A stretch of DNA of 64,000 bases, from positions 310,001 to 374,000 of the forward strand of contig CAWFMV010000019.1 in the NCBI GenBank assembly GCA_963817015.1, read 5' to 3'. This document shows positions 1-8,168 of the stretch, in pieces (position 1 is the first letter of the stretch; every line of letters starts with the position of its first letter). The stretch comes from VAZQ01 sp963817015 (GTDB lineage: Bacteria > Pseudomonadota > Alphaproteobacteria > Rhizobiales > Xanthobacteraceae). Made by a program: the position numbers and the translations under genes. A model generated the notes under the pieces. It had not been told where the DNA came from and did no database searches. It worked only from the letters and a program-made list of their open reading frames with translations.

Positions 1-2
1 GG

Positions 3-251
3 GACAAAAGCGTCGACGTCCGTGTCGCCCGCAAGATCCCGGTGGCCTGGATCTATCTCACCGGCTGGGCGACGCGCGACGGCGCCATTCATTTCCGCGA
101 CGACATCTACGGCCACGACGAGAAGCGCGAGCTCGTCGCCGAGCTCAAGCCCTCGATGGCGACCGCCTCGCGTGCCTCGGGCTTCATCCTGCAGTCGGCC
201 GACACCAGTCCTGTCGATTTGAAGCCGGTGTCGTACCTCGACAGCCAGTAG
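3..251 (+). CDS. YcbB-type murein L,D-transpeptidase, C-terminal fragment
   Basis: Only the last 82 codons lie in the window; the frame is open from base 3, so the gene starts upstream. The tail reads IYLTGW, then FRDDIYGHD, closely resembling the C-terminus of YcbB/LdtD-type L,D-transpeptidases, which form 3-3 cross-links in peptidoglycan in the periplasm. The YkuD catalytic region with its Cys would be upstream and is not visible. The DUF4424 gene starts 7 bases after the stop. The family call rests on a short conserved tail, so it is probable rather than certain. Confidence 0.62.
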   Translation, partial: DKSVDVRVARKIPVAWIYLTGWATRDGAIHFRDDIYGHDEKRELVAELKPSMATASRASGFILQSADTSPVDLKPVSYLDSQ

Positions 252-258
252 GGCGTAC

Positions 259-1281
259 ATGCTGAGATCTTGCGTTGTAGTGTTGGCCGCGGCGCTGGCA
301 GCTGCCGCGGCGCCGCCTTTTGCCTGCGCCAATGATTCCACCGCCGAGCTCGCGACCGGCGGACTCGTCTTCGTCCACAATGACAATGTGGAGATGCGCT
401 CGGAGGATCTGACGATCTCCGCCAAGGAGATCCAGGTCCGCTACCGTTTCTTCAACAAGACCGACAAGGCCGTCACCGTGCTGGTGGCGTTTCCGATGCC
501 GGAGATCAAAGTGGACGGCCCGGACGACAACATTTCGCTGCCGACCGACGATCCGGTGAACCTGCTGGCATTTGCGACCACTGTGAACGGCAGGCCGGTG
601 ACCACCAAGGTCGAGCAGCGGGCCTTTGCGGTCGGCCTCGATCGCACGCAAGTGCTGCGCGATCTCGGCGTTCCGCTTGCTCCGCATCTCAAGGCCACCA
701 GCGAGGCGCTCGACAAGCTGCCGCGCGCCAAATGGGACGAGCTCATTCGTGTCGGCCTTGCCGAGATCGAGCAATACGATGTCGGCAAGGGCATGGAGGA
801 GCATCTCGCGCCGCGCTGGTCGCTGCAGACGACGTTCTACTGGGAGCAGACCTTTCCGCCCAAGGCTGAGACCGTGGTCGAGCATCGCTACAAGCCGAGC
901 GTCGGCGCGTCGGTGCAGACGGCGCTTGGATCGCCGGATGCGGCGCAGGAGGATTGGTACGAGGACTACGTGGAGAAGTACTGCCTCGACAAGGAATTCC
1001 TCACGGCGGTCGAGCGTGCGCGGCGAGAGGCGAAGAGCCAGTTCGGCGCGCCCTATAGCGAGCAGCGCATCGAATACATCCTCAGCACCGGCGCCAACTG
1101 GTCCGGGCCGATCAAGGAATTCCGCCTCGTCGTCGACAAGGGCGACGCCGACAGCCTGGTCAGCTTCTGCGGAGACGATGTGAAGAAGATCAGCCCGACC
1201 CAGTTCGAGATGAAGATGACCGATTTCACGCCCGAGGATGACTTCGCGGTGCTGATCCTCAAGAAGCTGCCGAAGCAATAG
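259..1281 (+). CDS. DUF4424-family secreted protein
   Basis: A 340-residue protein with an N-terminal signal peptide (Ala-rich hydrophobic stretch at about residues 5-22, likely cleavage near FACA-ND). The mature part begins with a segment typical of DUF4424 (ELATGGLVF, then RYRFFNKTDK and VLVAFPMPEI at about 60-85). The C-terminal half has LSTGANWSGPIKEFRLVVDKG and a short Lys-ending tail. DUF4424 proteins are exported and have no established activity. The ATG at 259 follows the transpeptidase stop by 7 bases, so the two may be cotranscribed. I assign no function. Confidence 0.8.
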   Translation: MLRSCVVVLAAALAAAAAPPFACANDSTAELATGGLVFVHNDNVEMRSEDLTISAKEIQVRYRFFNKTDKAVTVLVAFPMPEIKVDGPDDNISLPTDDPVNLLAFATTVNGRPVTTKVEQRAFAVGLDRTQVLRDLGVPLAPHLKATSEALDKLPRAKWDELIRVGLAEIEQYDVGKGMEEHLAPRWSLQTTFYWEQTFPPKAETVVEHRYKPSVGASVQTALGSPDAAQEDWYEDYVEKYCLDKEFLTAVERARREAKSQFGAPYSEQRIEYILSTGANWSGPIKEFRLVVDKGDADSLVSFCGDDVKKISPTQFEMKMTDFTPEDDFAVLILKKLPKQ

Positions 1282-1351
1282 CTCCTCAGCTGTCGCCTCT
1301 TGTATTTGGCTGGCGATTCAAACGCTGCTATACTGCGGCCAGGAGCTATGT

Positions 1352-1603
1352 ATGAGCATTACAATCACGCTGAGGGACGAGGTGGCGCAGATCGTCGAGC
1401 GCCAGATTGCGGATGGCCGTTATCCCGACGCCGAGAGCGCTGTTACCGCGGCGCTCATGCTGTTAGAAGATGCCGGAATGAATTGGGATGATGTGGATGC
1501 TGCGGCAGTTCGCGCCTTGATCGCGGAATCCGACGCCGAGGGTGGTGAAATTCCCTTCGATGAGGTGGCGCGGAGGCTCGCAACAAAGCCAAGCTCCAGC
1601 TGA
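1352..1603 (+). CDS. ParD-like antitoxin
   Basis: An 83-residue protein starting SITITLRDE, then an amphipathic segment with GRYPDAESAVTAALMLLE, the ribbon-helix-helix pattern of ParD/CC2985-type antitoxins. The N-terminal RHH would bind operator DNA as a dimer and the acidic C-terminal half would wrap the toxin. The ParE-like gene starts 5 bases after its stop, the usual antitoxin-first order. AGGAG at 1341-1345, 6 bases upstream of the ATG, is a good Shine-Dalgarno. Autoregulation by the pair is typical of the family but not shown here. Confidence 0.85.
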   Translation: MSITITLRDEVAQIVERQIADGRYPDAESAVTAALMLLEDAGMNWDDVDAAAVRALIAESDAEGGEIPFDEVARRLATKPSSS

Positions 1604-1608
1604 CACGA

Positions 1609-1908
1609 ATGGCTGAGGTTGTCTTCCGCCCGCGGGCATGGCGAGACATTGAGCGAATCGACGCTCGCATTCGGCAAGAGGACCCAGGCGCTGCGGATCG
1701 CTTTCGTGCGAGCATGCTGCATCGAATTGGCTTGTTGAGGCGCACGCCCGAGGCAGCTCGGCTGCGCCCCGAATTCGGGCGTAATATCAGGACAATTCCG
1801 ATCGGCCGCTACGTAGTTATTCTTCGCGTGACGATGCCAGACGTCACGATTTTGCGAATATTGCATGGCGCGCGGGATCTGCCGCGAGTACTGCGAGGTC
1901 TTCGGTAG
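1609..1908 (+). CDS. RelE/ParE-family toxin
   Basis: A 99-residue basic protein in the second position of the module. It begins with the family pattern VVFRPRAWRDIERI and has FRASMLHRIGLLRRTP in the helical part. It ends with the strand run RTIPIGRYVVILRV followed by VTILRILHGARDLPRVL, the conserved tail of RelE/ParE toxins. ParE members poison gyrase and RelE members cut mRNA; the sequence does not decide which. Coupled to the ParD-like gene by a 5-base gap. No frame damage, so the pair may be active. Confidence 0.85.
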   Translation: MAEVVFRPRAWRDIERIDARIRQEDPGAADRFRASMLHRIGLLRRTPEAARLRPEFGRNIRTIPIGRYVVILRVTMPDVTILRILHGARDLPRVLRGLR

Positions 1909-1933
1909 CAAAACCTTTCCGCGGTCTGTTCCA

Positions 1934-2620
1934 TCAGCCTTTCAGCGCTGCCTTGATTGCCTCGACCCCGCCGCCCGACTTCGCCGCGGCGATAATCCTC
2001 GCCTCGGTCTCGGTAAGCTTCCCGGCCGCCGCCAGCATGGCATCGATCGCGTCGACCGGCACCACGATGGCGCCATGGCGGTCGGCATGGATGAGATCGC
2101 CGCTCTTGACCGCCATGCCGGCGACCTCGACGTCGACGCCGAAGTCGACCGCATGCACATAGGCATGCGAGGGCACGATCGCGGCTGCCAGCATCTGGAA
2201 GCCCGGGGCGATCATCGGGATGTCGCGGATGGAGCCATCGGTGACTACGCCGAGCGCGCCCAGCGCCTTGTGAATGTTCGACTGCACCTCGCCCCAGAAG
2301 GCGCCGAAGCCTGCATGCTCGCCGTCGAGGTCGTGCATGATCATCACGGCGGGCTGCGGCGCGCCCGCCACGTAGTCGAGATAGTCGAGCCGCTTCTGCA
2401 GATAGGTCGCTTGTCCAAGCGGCACCTTGTCCTTGGCCTTGAAGGTGACCGTCTTGGCGTAGCCGACCATCGGGGGCAGGTCGGGAAACGGACAGTGCAG
2501 ATGCTTGACGGTGTAGCCGGAGCCGCGCCGCTCGGGCATCACGATCTCGACCAGGTTGCACACGGTCGGGGTGTCGATCGAGCGAAGAAAATCCATCTGG
2601 CTCTGCGTCGCGACCGGCAT
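1934..2620 (-). CDS. RraA-like aldolase/decarboxylase family protein
   Basis: A 228-residue protein of the RraA / 4-hydroxy-4-methyl-2-oxoglutarate aldolase fold. The signature for metal and substrate binding is visible as VTDGSIRDIP (DGxxRD) and, later, SGDLIHADRHGAIVVP. Aldolases of this type cleave or decarboxylate oxo-acids; RraA proper is an RNase E inhibitor and lacks some of these residues, so an enzyme is more likely. The frame is open well upstream, but the ATG at 2620 fits the family N-terminus. It lies 38 bases downstream of the MFS gene on the same strand, suggesting one operon for uptake or export and cleavage of a small acid. Confidence 0.75.
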   Translation of the reverse strand: MPVATQSQMDFLRSIDTPTVCNLVEIVMPERRGSGYTVKHLHCPFPDLPPMVGYAKTVTFKAKDKVPLGQATYLQKRLDYLDYVAGAPQPAVMIMHDLDGEHAGFGAFWGEVQSNIHKALGALGVVTDGSIRDIPMIAPGFQMLAAAIVPSHAYVHAVDFGVDVEVAGMAVKSGDLIHADRHGAIVVPVDAIDAMLAAAGKLTETEARIIAAAKSGGGVEAIKAALKG

Positions 2621-2658
2621 GTCGTTACCTGCTGCTGCTGGAGGAAAGGTCGCCAAGA

Positions 2659-3816
2659 TTAGGCTGCCACGTGCCGATAGGCGAGGGCGGCGATCGCCGC
2701 CATGACGGCAAGCATCGCGAGCGCCATGGCGACGCAGGCCGGCCAGCCGGCGGCGCTCCAGGCGAGGCCGGGCAGGAGCGCGCCCATGCTGCCGCCGACA
2801 TAGAACGCCGTCACGTAGAGCCCGACCGCGGAGGAGCGGCCCTCCTTCGCGATCGCGGTGACGTAGCCGGTCGAGATCGCCTGGCAGAGCATGCCGCAGA
2901 CGGCGCAGAGCAGCAGCCCGAGGATGATGGCGGCGAGCGGCTGCGCCAGCAGCAGGAGAGCGCCGCACGCCCAAACGCACAAGACGCCGAGGATGAAAGG
3001 GCGGCGGCCAAACCGGACGACCGCCCAGCCGATCAGCGGCGCGGTCGCGGAGCCCGCCAGATAGGTCACGAAGATGGTGCCGAGCAGCGTGGGTGAGAAC
3101 GAATAGGGCGGCGCGGCGAGGTGGAAGTTCACGTAGGTGAACACCGCAATGAAGTTGAACAGCACGCCAAAGCCGATGGCATAGGTCGCGAGGAGCTGCG
3201 GATTGCGCAGATGCCGGAGCATCTGCCGGACCGAGGCGCCAAGCCCTTCGGAGCGCACGAAGGAGCGCTCGCGCGGCAGCAGGACCGCGACGACGATGGC
3301 GCCGGCAAGCGACAGGACCGCGAGCGTCAGAAATCCGGTGCGCCAGCCGACGAGATCAGCGAGCACGCCGGGCACGAAGCGGCCGCAGAAGCCGCCGATG
3401 CTCGCGCCGGTGACATAGAGGCCCGCGACCGCCGGAACCTCGGCGGTCGGCCACTCGTCACCGACATAGGCGATGGCGACAGCGAAGATCGGCGGCAGCA
3501 GCAGGCCCTGAAGAAAGCGCCAGACGATCATGCTTTCGAGGCTGGTCGAAAGCGCGATCAGTGCCATCGGGATCACCACCGCCAGCATCGCGGCCGTGAT
3601 CACGCGCTTGCGGCCGATCACGTCGGCGAGCGCGCCGGTGAACGGCGCGGTCAGCGCGATGGCGGCCGCGCTCGCGGTCATCACGGAGCTCATCTCGGCC
3701 GGGCTTGCGGCGAACTCGCGCGCCAGCTCCGGCAGCAGGGCCTGCGGCGAATAGAGATTGAGAAAGGCGCAGAAGCCGGTGGTCGCGACGGCGATCTTGC
3801 GGGGATCGATGGGCAT
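2659..3816 (-). CDS. MFS transporter
   Basis: A 385-residue membrane protein with about 12 hydrophobic segments. The loop 2-3 motif appears as GALADVIGRKRVI (about residues 61-73) and a second-half equivalent as VVRFGRRPFIL. The N-terminus PRKIAVATTGFCAFLNLYSPQ and overall layout resemble the YnfM/AraJ-type drug:H+ antiporter branch. Substrate cannot be read from sequence. First gene of a probable two-gene minus-strand operon with the RraA-like gene. The frame is intact. Confidence 0.82.
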   Translation of the reverse strand: MPIDPRKIAVATTGFCAFLNLYSPQALLPELAREFAASPAEMSSVMTASAAAIALTAPFTGALADVIGRKRVITAAMLAVVIPMALIALSTSLESMIVWRFLQGLLLPPIFAVAIAYVGDEWPTAEVPAVAGLYVTGASIGGFCGRFVPGVLADLVGWRTGFLTLAVLSLAGAIVVAVLLPRERSFVRSEGLGASVRQMLRHLRNPQLLATYAIGFGVLFNFIAVFTYVNFHLAAPPYSFSPTLLGTIFVTYLAGSATAPLIGWAVVRFGRRPFILGVLCVWACGALLLLAQPLAAIILGLLLCAVCGMLCQAISTGYVTAIAKEGRSSAVGLYVTAFYVGGSMGALLPGLAWSAAGWPACVAMALAMLAVMAAIAALAYRHVAA

Positions 3817-3853
3817 TCAATCGTGTACCGCAATCGCCAGAGACACACCACGC

Positions 3854-5402
3854 TCACTTTCCGAGGGCTGCCTTCGCGCGCGCGAGCGTCTCCTCCGGCG
3901 TGCCCGACGCATCGATGCGCGTCCAGCCGAGCGTACCGAGCTCATAGCTCTCCTGCGCGCGCGCGATTGCGGCGTCGGCATCGGAGGCGTCGCCGCGCCT
4001 GCCTCCCACGCGGGCGAGCCGGGTGTCGAGATCGGCGACAAGAAACAGGCCGTGAAACGGCACGCCGAGCGCCGCCGCCGATGTCTCGATGCCGTCGCGC
4101 TCGCTTGGCGTTGCGAAGACCGCATCCACGATGGCCGAATGCCCGGCCGCGACTGCGCGGCGCGCTTTGTCCGCGATGGTGCAATAGACCCGCAGCGTCG
4201 TAGTGGGCGTGTAGGCCGCCGCCGGCAGCGGCTCGGTCTCCGCCTTGCCGAACAGCGCCTTGCGCTCCACGTCGGAGCGCAGCAGCACGGCACCCGGCGC
4301 TGGCTCGATCGCGGGTGCCAGCGCGCGGGCGAGCGCTGACTTGCCGGTGCCGGACAGTCCGCCGACCGCTACGAGGACTGGCGCTGGCGGCGCAATGAAC
4401 CGCAGCGCCCAGTCGAAATAGGCACGCGCGCGCTGCGCGATCGCCGGCCGTTCCGCTTCGGAAGCCTGCTCGAGCTTCGCGGCCGTCACCCTGGCGCGGA
4501 TCGACGCCCGCATCGACAGATAGAACGGCATTGCGGCGAGCGCATCGAGATCCTCGTCACGCCTTGTGTCGGCGAGATAGCGGTTGAGCACGATGTTGGC
4601 GGCCTCTCCAAGTCCGCGCTCGGTGAGGTCCATCAGCACGAAGGCGAGATCGTAGAGGAGATCGCCGGAGGCGATGATGTCGCTGAACTCGATGGCGTCG
4701 AACAGCACCGGGCGTCCGTCGATCAGCGCGATATTGCCGAGATGCAGGTCGCCGTGGATGCGGCGAATGAGGCCACGCCGCCCGCGCTCGGTCAGCAGCG
4801 GGATGAGGCGCGCGTGGGCGGCGCGGCTCGCAGAGGCGAGCCGCTCGTTCGCGCCCGTATCGAACACCGCTGGCAGTGCCGCGAAGGTTCTCGCGTGCTC
4901 ATCGATATAGGACATCAAGCGCCGCGATCCACGGCTCGGCCGGTGCCTCCAGTGTGCGCGCATGCGCGGCCGCGATCGCGCGGCCGATCGCGTCCGCGAG
5001 CGCCATGTCGATGCGCCCTGCGTCGGCGAGATGATCGAGCGTCTGCGTTTCGTCGAAGCGGCGCATCTCGACCGCCCATTCGACCGGCTCGCCCTTGCCG
5101 CCAATCGCGAGCCGCCCATCGGCCTCTCGCGTGATCGCAACGACACCGCGATAGAGCTCGGGCGCATAGGGGCGATTGACCGCGATCTCGGCCTCGCAGG
5201 CGGCCTTGCGCTTCTCGAGCGTGGAATAGTCGAGAAACGGGAACTTCACGGCCCGCTTGAGCTTGAGGGCGCGCTCGCCGGCGAGGAACACCACGCCCGC
5301 ATGGGTGTCGACGCGCTTGACCGCCGCTCCGCCATGGGTCGCCGGCTCCGCGAGCAGCGCGAAGACCGGATCCTGGGAGGGGGTGAGGACGGACATTGTC
5401 AC
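3854..5402 (-). CDS. APH-like phosphotransferase / AAA ATPase fusion (frameshifted)
   Basis: The N-terminal part (from ATG 5402) holds GVVFLAGERALKLKRAVKF and AIAAAHAR, resembling the N-lobe of aminoglycoside-phosphotransferase-like kinases. After a frame break at about 4912-4918 the second frame gives IHGDLHLGNI (kinase catalytic loop, HGDxHxxN), FDAIEFSD, and then a P-loop domain GGLSGTGKSALARALAP. Joined, the product is about 515 residues, the usual length of this two-domain family of unknown substrate. As written the first frame stops at 4899-4901, just after WIAALDVLYR; removing one base restores the fusion. So it is either an assembly indel or a recent pseudogene. The antibiotic-resistance name should not be applied. 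Confidence 0.75.
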
Positions 5403-5450
5403 ACGGCTCGCCTCTTGCGGGCTTGTCGTCTATGGGCTACATGTCGAGAC

Positions 5451-5738
5451 ATGCCGGAAGTCCGTCAGACGGACCAATTCAGCTCTTGGCTGCGCCGCCT
5501 GAAGGATAGCAACGCCGTCGCGCGTATCGTCGCCCGCATCCGGCGAATGGAGCAAGGGAATTTTGGAGATACCAGGAGTGTCGGTGCAAGCGTGATGGAA
5601 CTGCGTATCGACTATGGACCAGGGTATCGCATCTACTATGTCAACCGTGGAGCCGAAATCGTGATCCTGCTATGCGGCGGAGACAAACGTACTCAGCAGC
5701 AGGATATCAGGCGCGCTCATGCTTTGGCTCAGGGATAG
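5451..5738 (+). CDS. HigB-like / Gp49-family toxin
   Basis: A 95-residue protein with the family features FSSWLRRLKDSNAVARIVARIRRMEQGNFGD in outline (each part short and basic), then VMELRIDYGPGYRIYY and ILLCGGDKRTQQQDI. The pattern ELRIxxGPGYRIYY followed by LLCGGDK is the hallmark of the phage-derived Gp49 / HigB-1 subgroup of RelE-superfamily ribosome-dependent RNases. ATG 5451 is chosen because the conserved core starts about 10 residues later. The HigA-like antitoxin follows after 11 bases, so toxin precedes antitoxin, the order typical of higBA. Confidence 0.85.
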   Translation: MPEVRQTDQFSSWLRRLKDSNAVARIVARIRRMEQGNFGDTRSVGASVMELRIDYGPGYRIYYVNRGAEIVILLCGGDKRTQQQDIRRAHALAQG

Positions 5739-5749
5739 AGGGAAGGGCA

Positions 5750-6076
5750 ATGATCGCGAGCACACGCTTTGACGCCGCCGAATATCTCGACACCATAGAG
5801 CGGCAAGCGGCTTATATCACCGCCGCGCTTGAAACCGGCGATCCGGAGTTCGTGCGTGATGCGATCGGCATCGTTGCTCGCGCTCGCGGGATGGCCGCCC
5901 TTGCCAAGGACGCCGATCTCAATCGAGAAAGCCTTTACAAGGCTCTTGGCGCGAGTGGAAACCCCGAATTCGGGACCATGATGCGTGTCCTGAAGGCTTT
6001 GGGCCTGACGCTGTCCGCTCGTCCCGTGCAGGCGAAGAAACGCACGCCGAGGCCCAAGGGTCGTCGCGTCGCGTAG
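5750..6076 (+). CDS. HigA-like addiction-module antidote
   Basis: A 108-residue protein containing a helix-turn-helix region: AIGIVARARGMAALAKDADLNRESLYKAL, then GNPEFGTMMRVLKALGLTLSA, matching the probable addiction module antidote family (HigA1-like, Cro/CI HTH). AAGGG at 5742-5746 gives it its own Shine-Dalgarno. The C-terminal tail KKRTPRPKGRR is very basic, which is common in this subgroup. It would neutralise the preceding toxin and repress the module. Confidence 0.85.
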   Translation: MIASTRFDAAEYLDTIERQAAYITAALETGDPEFVRDAIGIVARARGMAALAKDADLNRESLYKALGASGNPEFGTMMRVLKALGLTLSARPVQAKKRTPRPKGRRVA

Positions 6077-6263
6077 CGGCGAGTTGTGTCGATCACTTGC
6101 GTCCTTCACCTGCCTTGCGGGAAAAACAAAAAAGCGCGAGAATTCGTTCATTCGGGAGGCCGCTGGTCAGCCCCGACGAGAACGACAAGAGTAACAAAGT
6201 GGGGAGACGAAATCGCGCCGCGGCCGTTGGCGGCCGCCGCGATGCCTCACGGGAGGACGGACA

Positions 6264-7117
6264 ATGCGATACCGCAGCTTGATTGGCACGGTTGCGTTGG
6301 CAGCCGGGCTTGCGATGGCGTCCAGCCGCACAGGCGTTCGATGACGCGAAATATCCGGACTGGAAGGGCTTGTGGTTCCGCTCGGTGCTGGGAGCGCCAC
6401 GTTTCGACACCAGCAAGCCGCGCGGGCTGCCGCAGCAGGCCCCGCTGACGCCGGAATTCCAGAAGCTCTATGAGGCGAGCCTCGCCGACCAGGCCGCTGG
6501 CGGGCAGGGCAATCATACGGTCTACCGGTGCCTTGCCTGGGGCATGCCCGCGATGATGAACGGCTACGGCACCGGGATCGAGTTCGTGGTGCTGCCCGAC
6601 GTTACCTACATGATGGTCGACGACGGCAACGACTCGGTGCGGCGCATCTTCACCGACGGGCGCGACTTCCCCGATGATTTCGAGCCGACCTTCACCGGCT
6701 ACTCGATCGGCAAATGGATCGATACCGACGGGGACGGAAACTTCGACACGCTTGAGGTCGAGACGCGTCTGTTCAAAGGCCCGCGCGTCTACGACAACAC
6801 CGGATTGATGCTGCATCCCGACAACCAGAGCGTGATCAAGGAGCGGATCTATCTGAGCAAGACCGATCCGAGCTCTGCTCAATGACGAGATCACGGTGAC
6901 CGACAACGCGCTGACGCGGCCCTGGAAGGTGACCAAGAGCTACAAGCGCGATCCCGATCCGCGTCCCTATTGGCGCGAGGATGTCTGCGCGGAGGGCAAC
7001 AACCACGTCTTCCTCAACGGCGAGAACTACATGATGAGCGCGGACGGCTATCTGATGCCGGCCAAGAAAGGCCAGCAGCCGCCCGACCTGCGCTACTTCA
7101 ACCAGGCGAAGCAGTGA
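6264..7117 (+). CDS. Secreted EF-hand-loop protein, first of tandem pair (frameshifted twice)
   Basis: Homologous along its length to the next gene (6264-7117 versus 7135-7980). The start MRYRSLIGTVALAAGLAM is a signal peptide, then a frame break at about 6323-6328 leads into AQAFDDAKYPDWKG. A second break at about 6871-6875 separates ERIYLSKTD from LNDEITVTDNALTRPW. Each is repaired by removing one base, giving about 283 residues. The region DTDGDGNFDTLE has the DxDxDGxxxxxE spacing of an EF-hand calcium loop. The last 20 residues match the neighbour nearly word for word (SADGYLMPAKKGQQPPDLRY). Function unknown; likely periplasmic. Confidence 0.7.
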
Positions 7118-7134
7118 CACAAGGGAGGACGGTC

Positions 7135-7980
7135 ATGCATTATCGACGCTCGATCGTTGCGCTGGCGTCGCTTGCGGCGCTGGTCATGACAGTCGCGGGT
7201 GCCGCGGCATTCGACGAAAACAAGTATCCCGATCTGAAGGGAAAGTGGGATCGGGTCGGCGCGCCGCGCTGGATCCAGGCCGGGCAGACGGCGCCGCTGA
7301 CGCCGGAATATCAGAAGATATTCGAGTGGAACACGGCGGACCAGAAAGCCGGCGGTCACGGCTGGGAGCCGTCCTGGATGTGCCTGCCGCCCGGCATGCC
7401 GCGCATCATGAATGCGTTCGAGCCGATGGAGATCGTGGTCACTCCGTCGACCACCTACATCCTGATCAGCCACATCCACGACAATCGCCGCATCTACACC
7501 GACGGGCGTGACTGGCCCAAGGAGCCGGAGCCGAGCTTCAAGGGCTATTCCATCGGCAAATGGATCGACGAGGACGGCGACGGCAAATACGACGTGCTCG
7601 AGGTCGAGACGCGCTACATGAAAGGCCCGCGCGCCTACGACACCACCGGCCTGCCGCTGCACGCCGACAACCAGACCGTGGTCAAGGAGCGCATCTACCT
7701 CGACAAGACCGATCGCAACGTCCTGTGGGGCGAGATCACCACCATCGACAATGCGCTGACCGGACCCTGGATGGTGAAGAAGAAATACACCCGCGACTCC
7801 AATCCGCGTCACAATTGGATCGAGGAGGTCTGCCCCGAGAACAACCCGCATGTCCGCGTCCAGAACGACAACTACATGCTGAGCGCGGATGGCTACCTGA
7901 TGCCGGCCAAGAAGGGCCAGCAGCCGCCTGATCTGCGCTACTTCGACCAACAGGGAGCGACTGGCGGAGTGAAAAGGTAG
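7135..7980 (+). CDS. Secreted EF-hand-loop protein, second of tandem pair
   Basis: Intact 281-residue paralogue of the preceding gene. Residues 1-24 form a signal peptide ending AGAAA. Conserved blocks shared by both copies: APLTPEYQKI, MPRIMNA, RIYTDGRDWP, GYSIGKWIDEDGDGKYD, KERIYLDKTD and the C-terminal MPAKKGQQPPDLRYF. DEDGDGKYDVLE again fits a calcium-loop consensus, although a single loop without a helix-loop-helix pair is weak evidence of calcium binding. AGGGAGGA precedes the ATG. I know no characterised homologue. The 17-base gap to the upstream copy implies cotranscription. Confidence 0.82.
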   Translation: MHYRRSIVALASLAALVMTVAGAAAFDENKYPDLKGKWDRVGAPRWIQAGQTAPLTPEYQKIFEWNTADQKAGGHGWEPSWMCLPPGMPRIMNAFEPMEIVVTPSTTYILISHIHDNRRIYTDGRDWPKEPEPSFKGYSIGKWIDEDGDGKYDVLEVETRYMKGPRAYDTTGLPLHADNQTVVKERIYLDKTDRNVLWGEITTIDNALTGPWMVKKKYTRDSNPRHNWIEEVCPENNPHVRVQNDNYMLSADGYLMPAKKGQQPPDLRYFDQQGATGGVKR

Positions 7981-8088
7981 CCGGAGGGGTCGACAAAGGC
8001 GGCTCGACAAAGCGCGCCGCGACGAGATCCTGACGACGTGAAGTGAGATCCTTCGGGCAGCATGCCAATCGGGGCAGCAGCGGCTCCG

Positions 8089-8121
8089 ATCCCGGATTGC
8101 GCTTCGCGCCATCCGGGCTAC
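8089..8121 (+). repeat. REP-like palindrome
   Basis: CCCGGAT (8091-8097) and ATCCGGG (8111-8117) are perfect inverted repeats around TGCGCTTCGCGCC, followed by CTACA. This form is a common intergenic repeat in Bradyrhizobiaceae. It sits in the 188-base gap between the EF-hand-loop gene and the ThDP enzyme gene. Confidence 0.65.
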
Positions 8122-8168
8122 AACGGTGGCGCGACCAACCCGGAGCCTGCCCCCAGGAGCTTGTCACT

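Noticed and set aside
4899..5402. Programmed frameshift in the phosphotransferase/ATPase gene
   Set aside because: No slippery heptamer or downstream structure seen; many other genes have similar single-base breaks.
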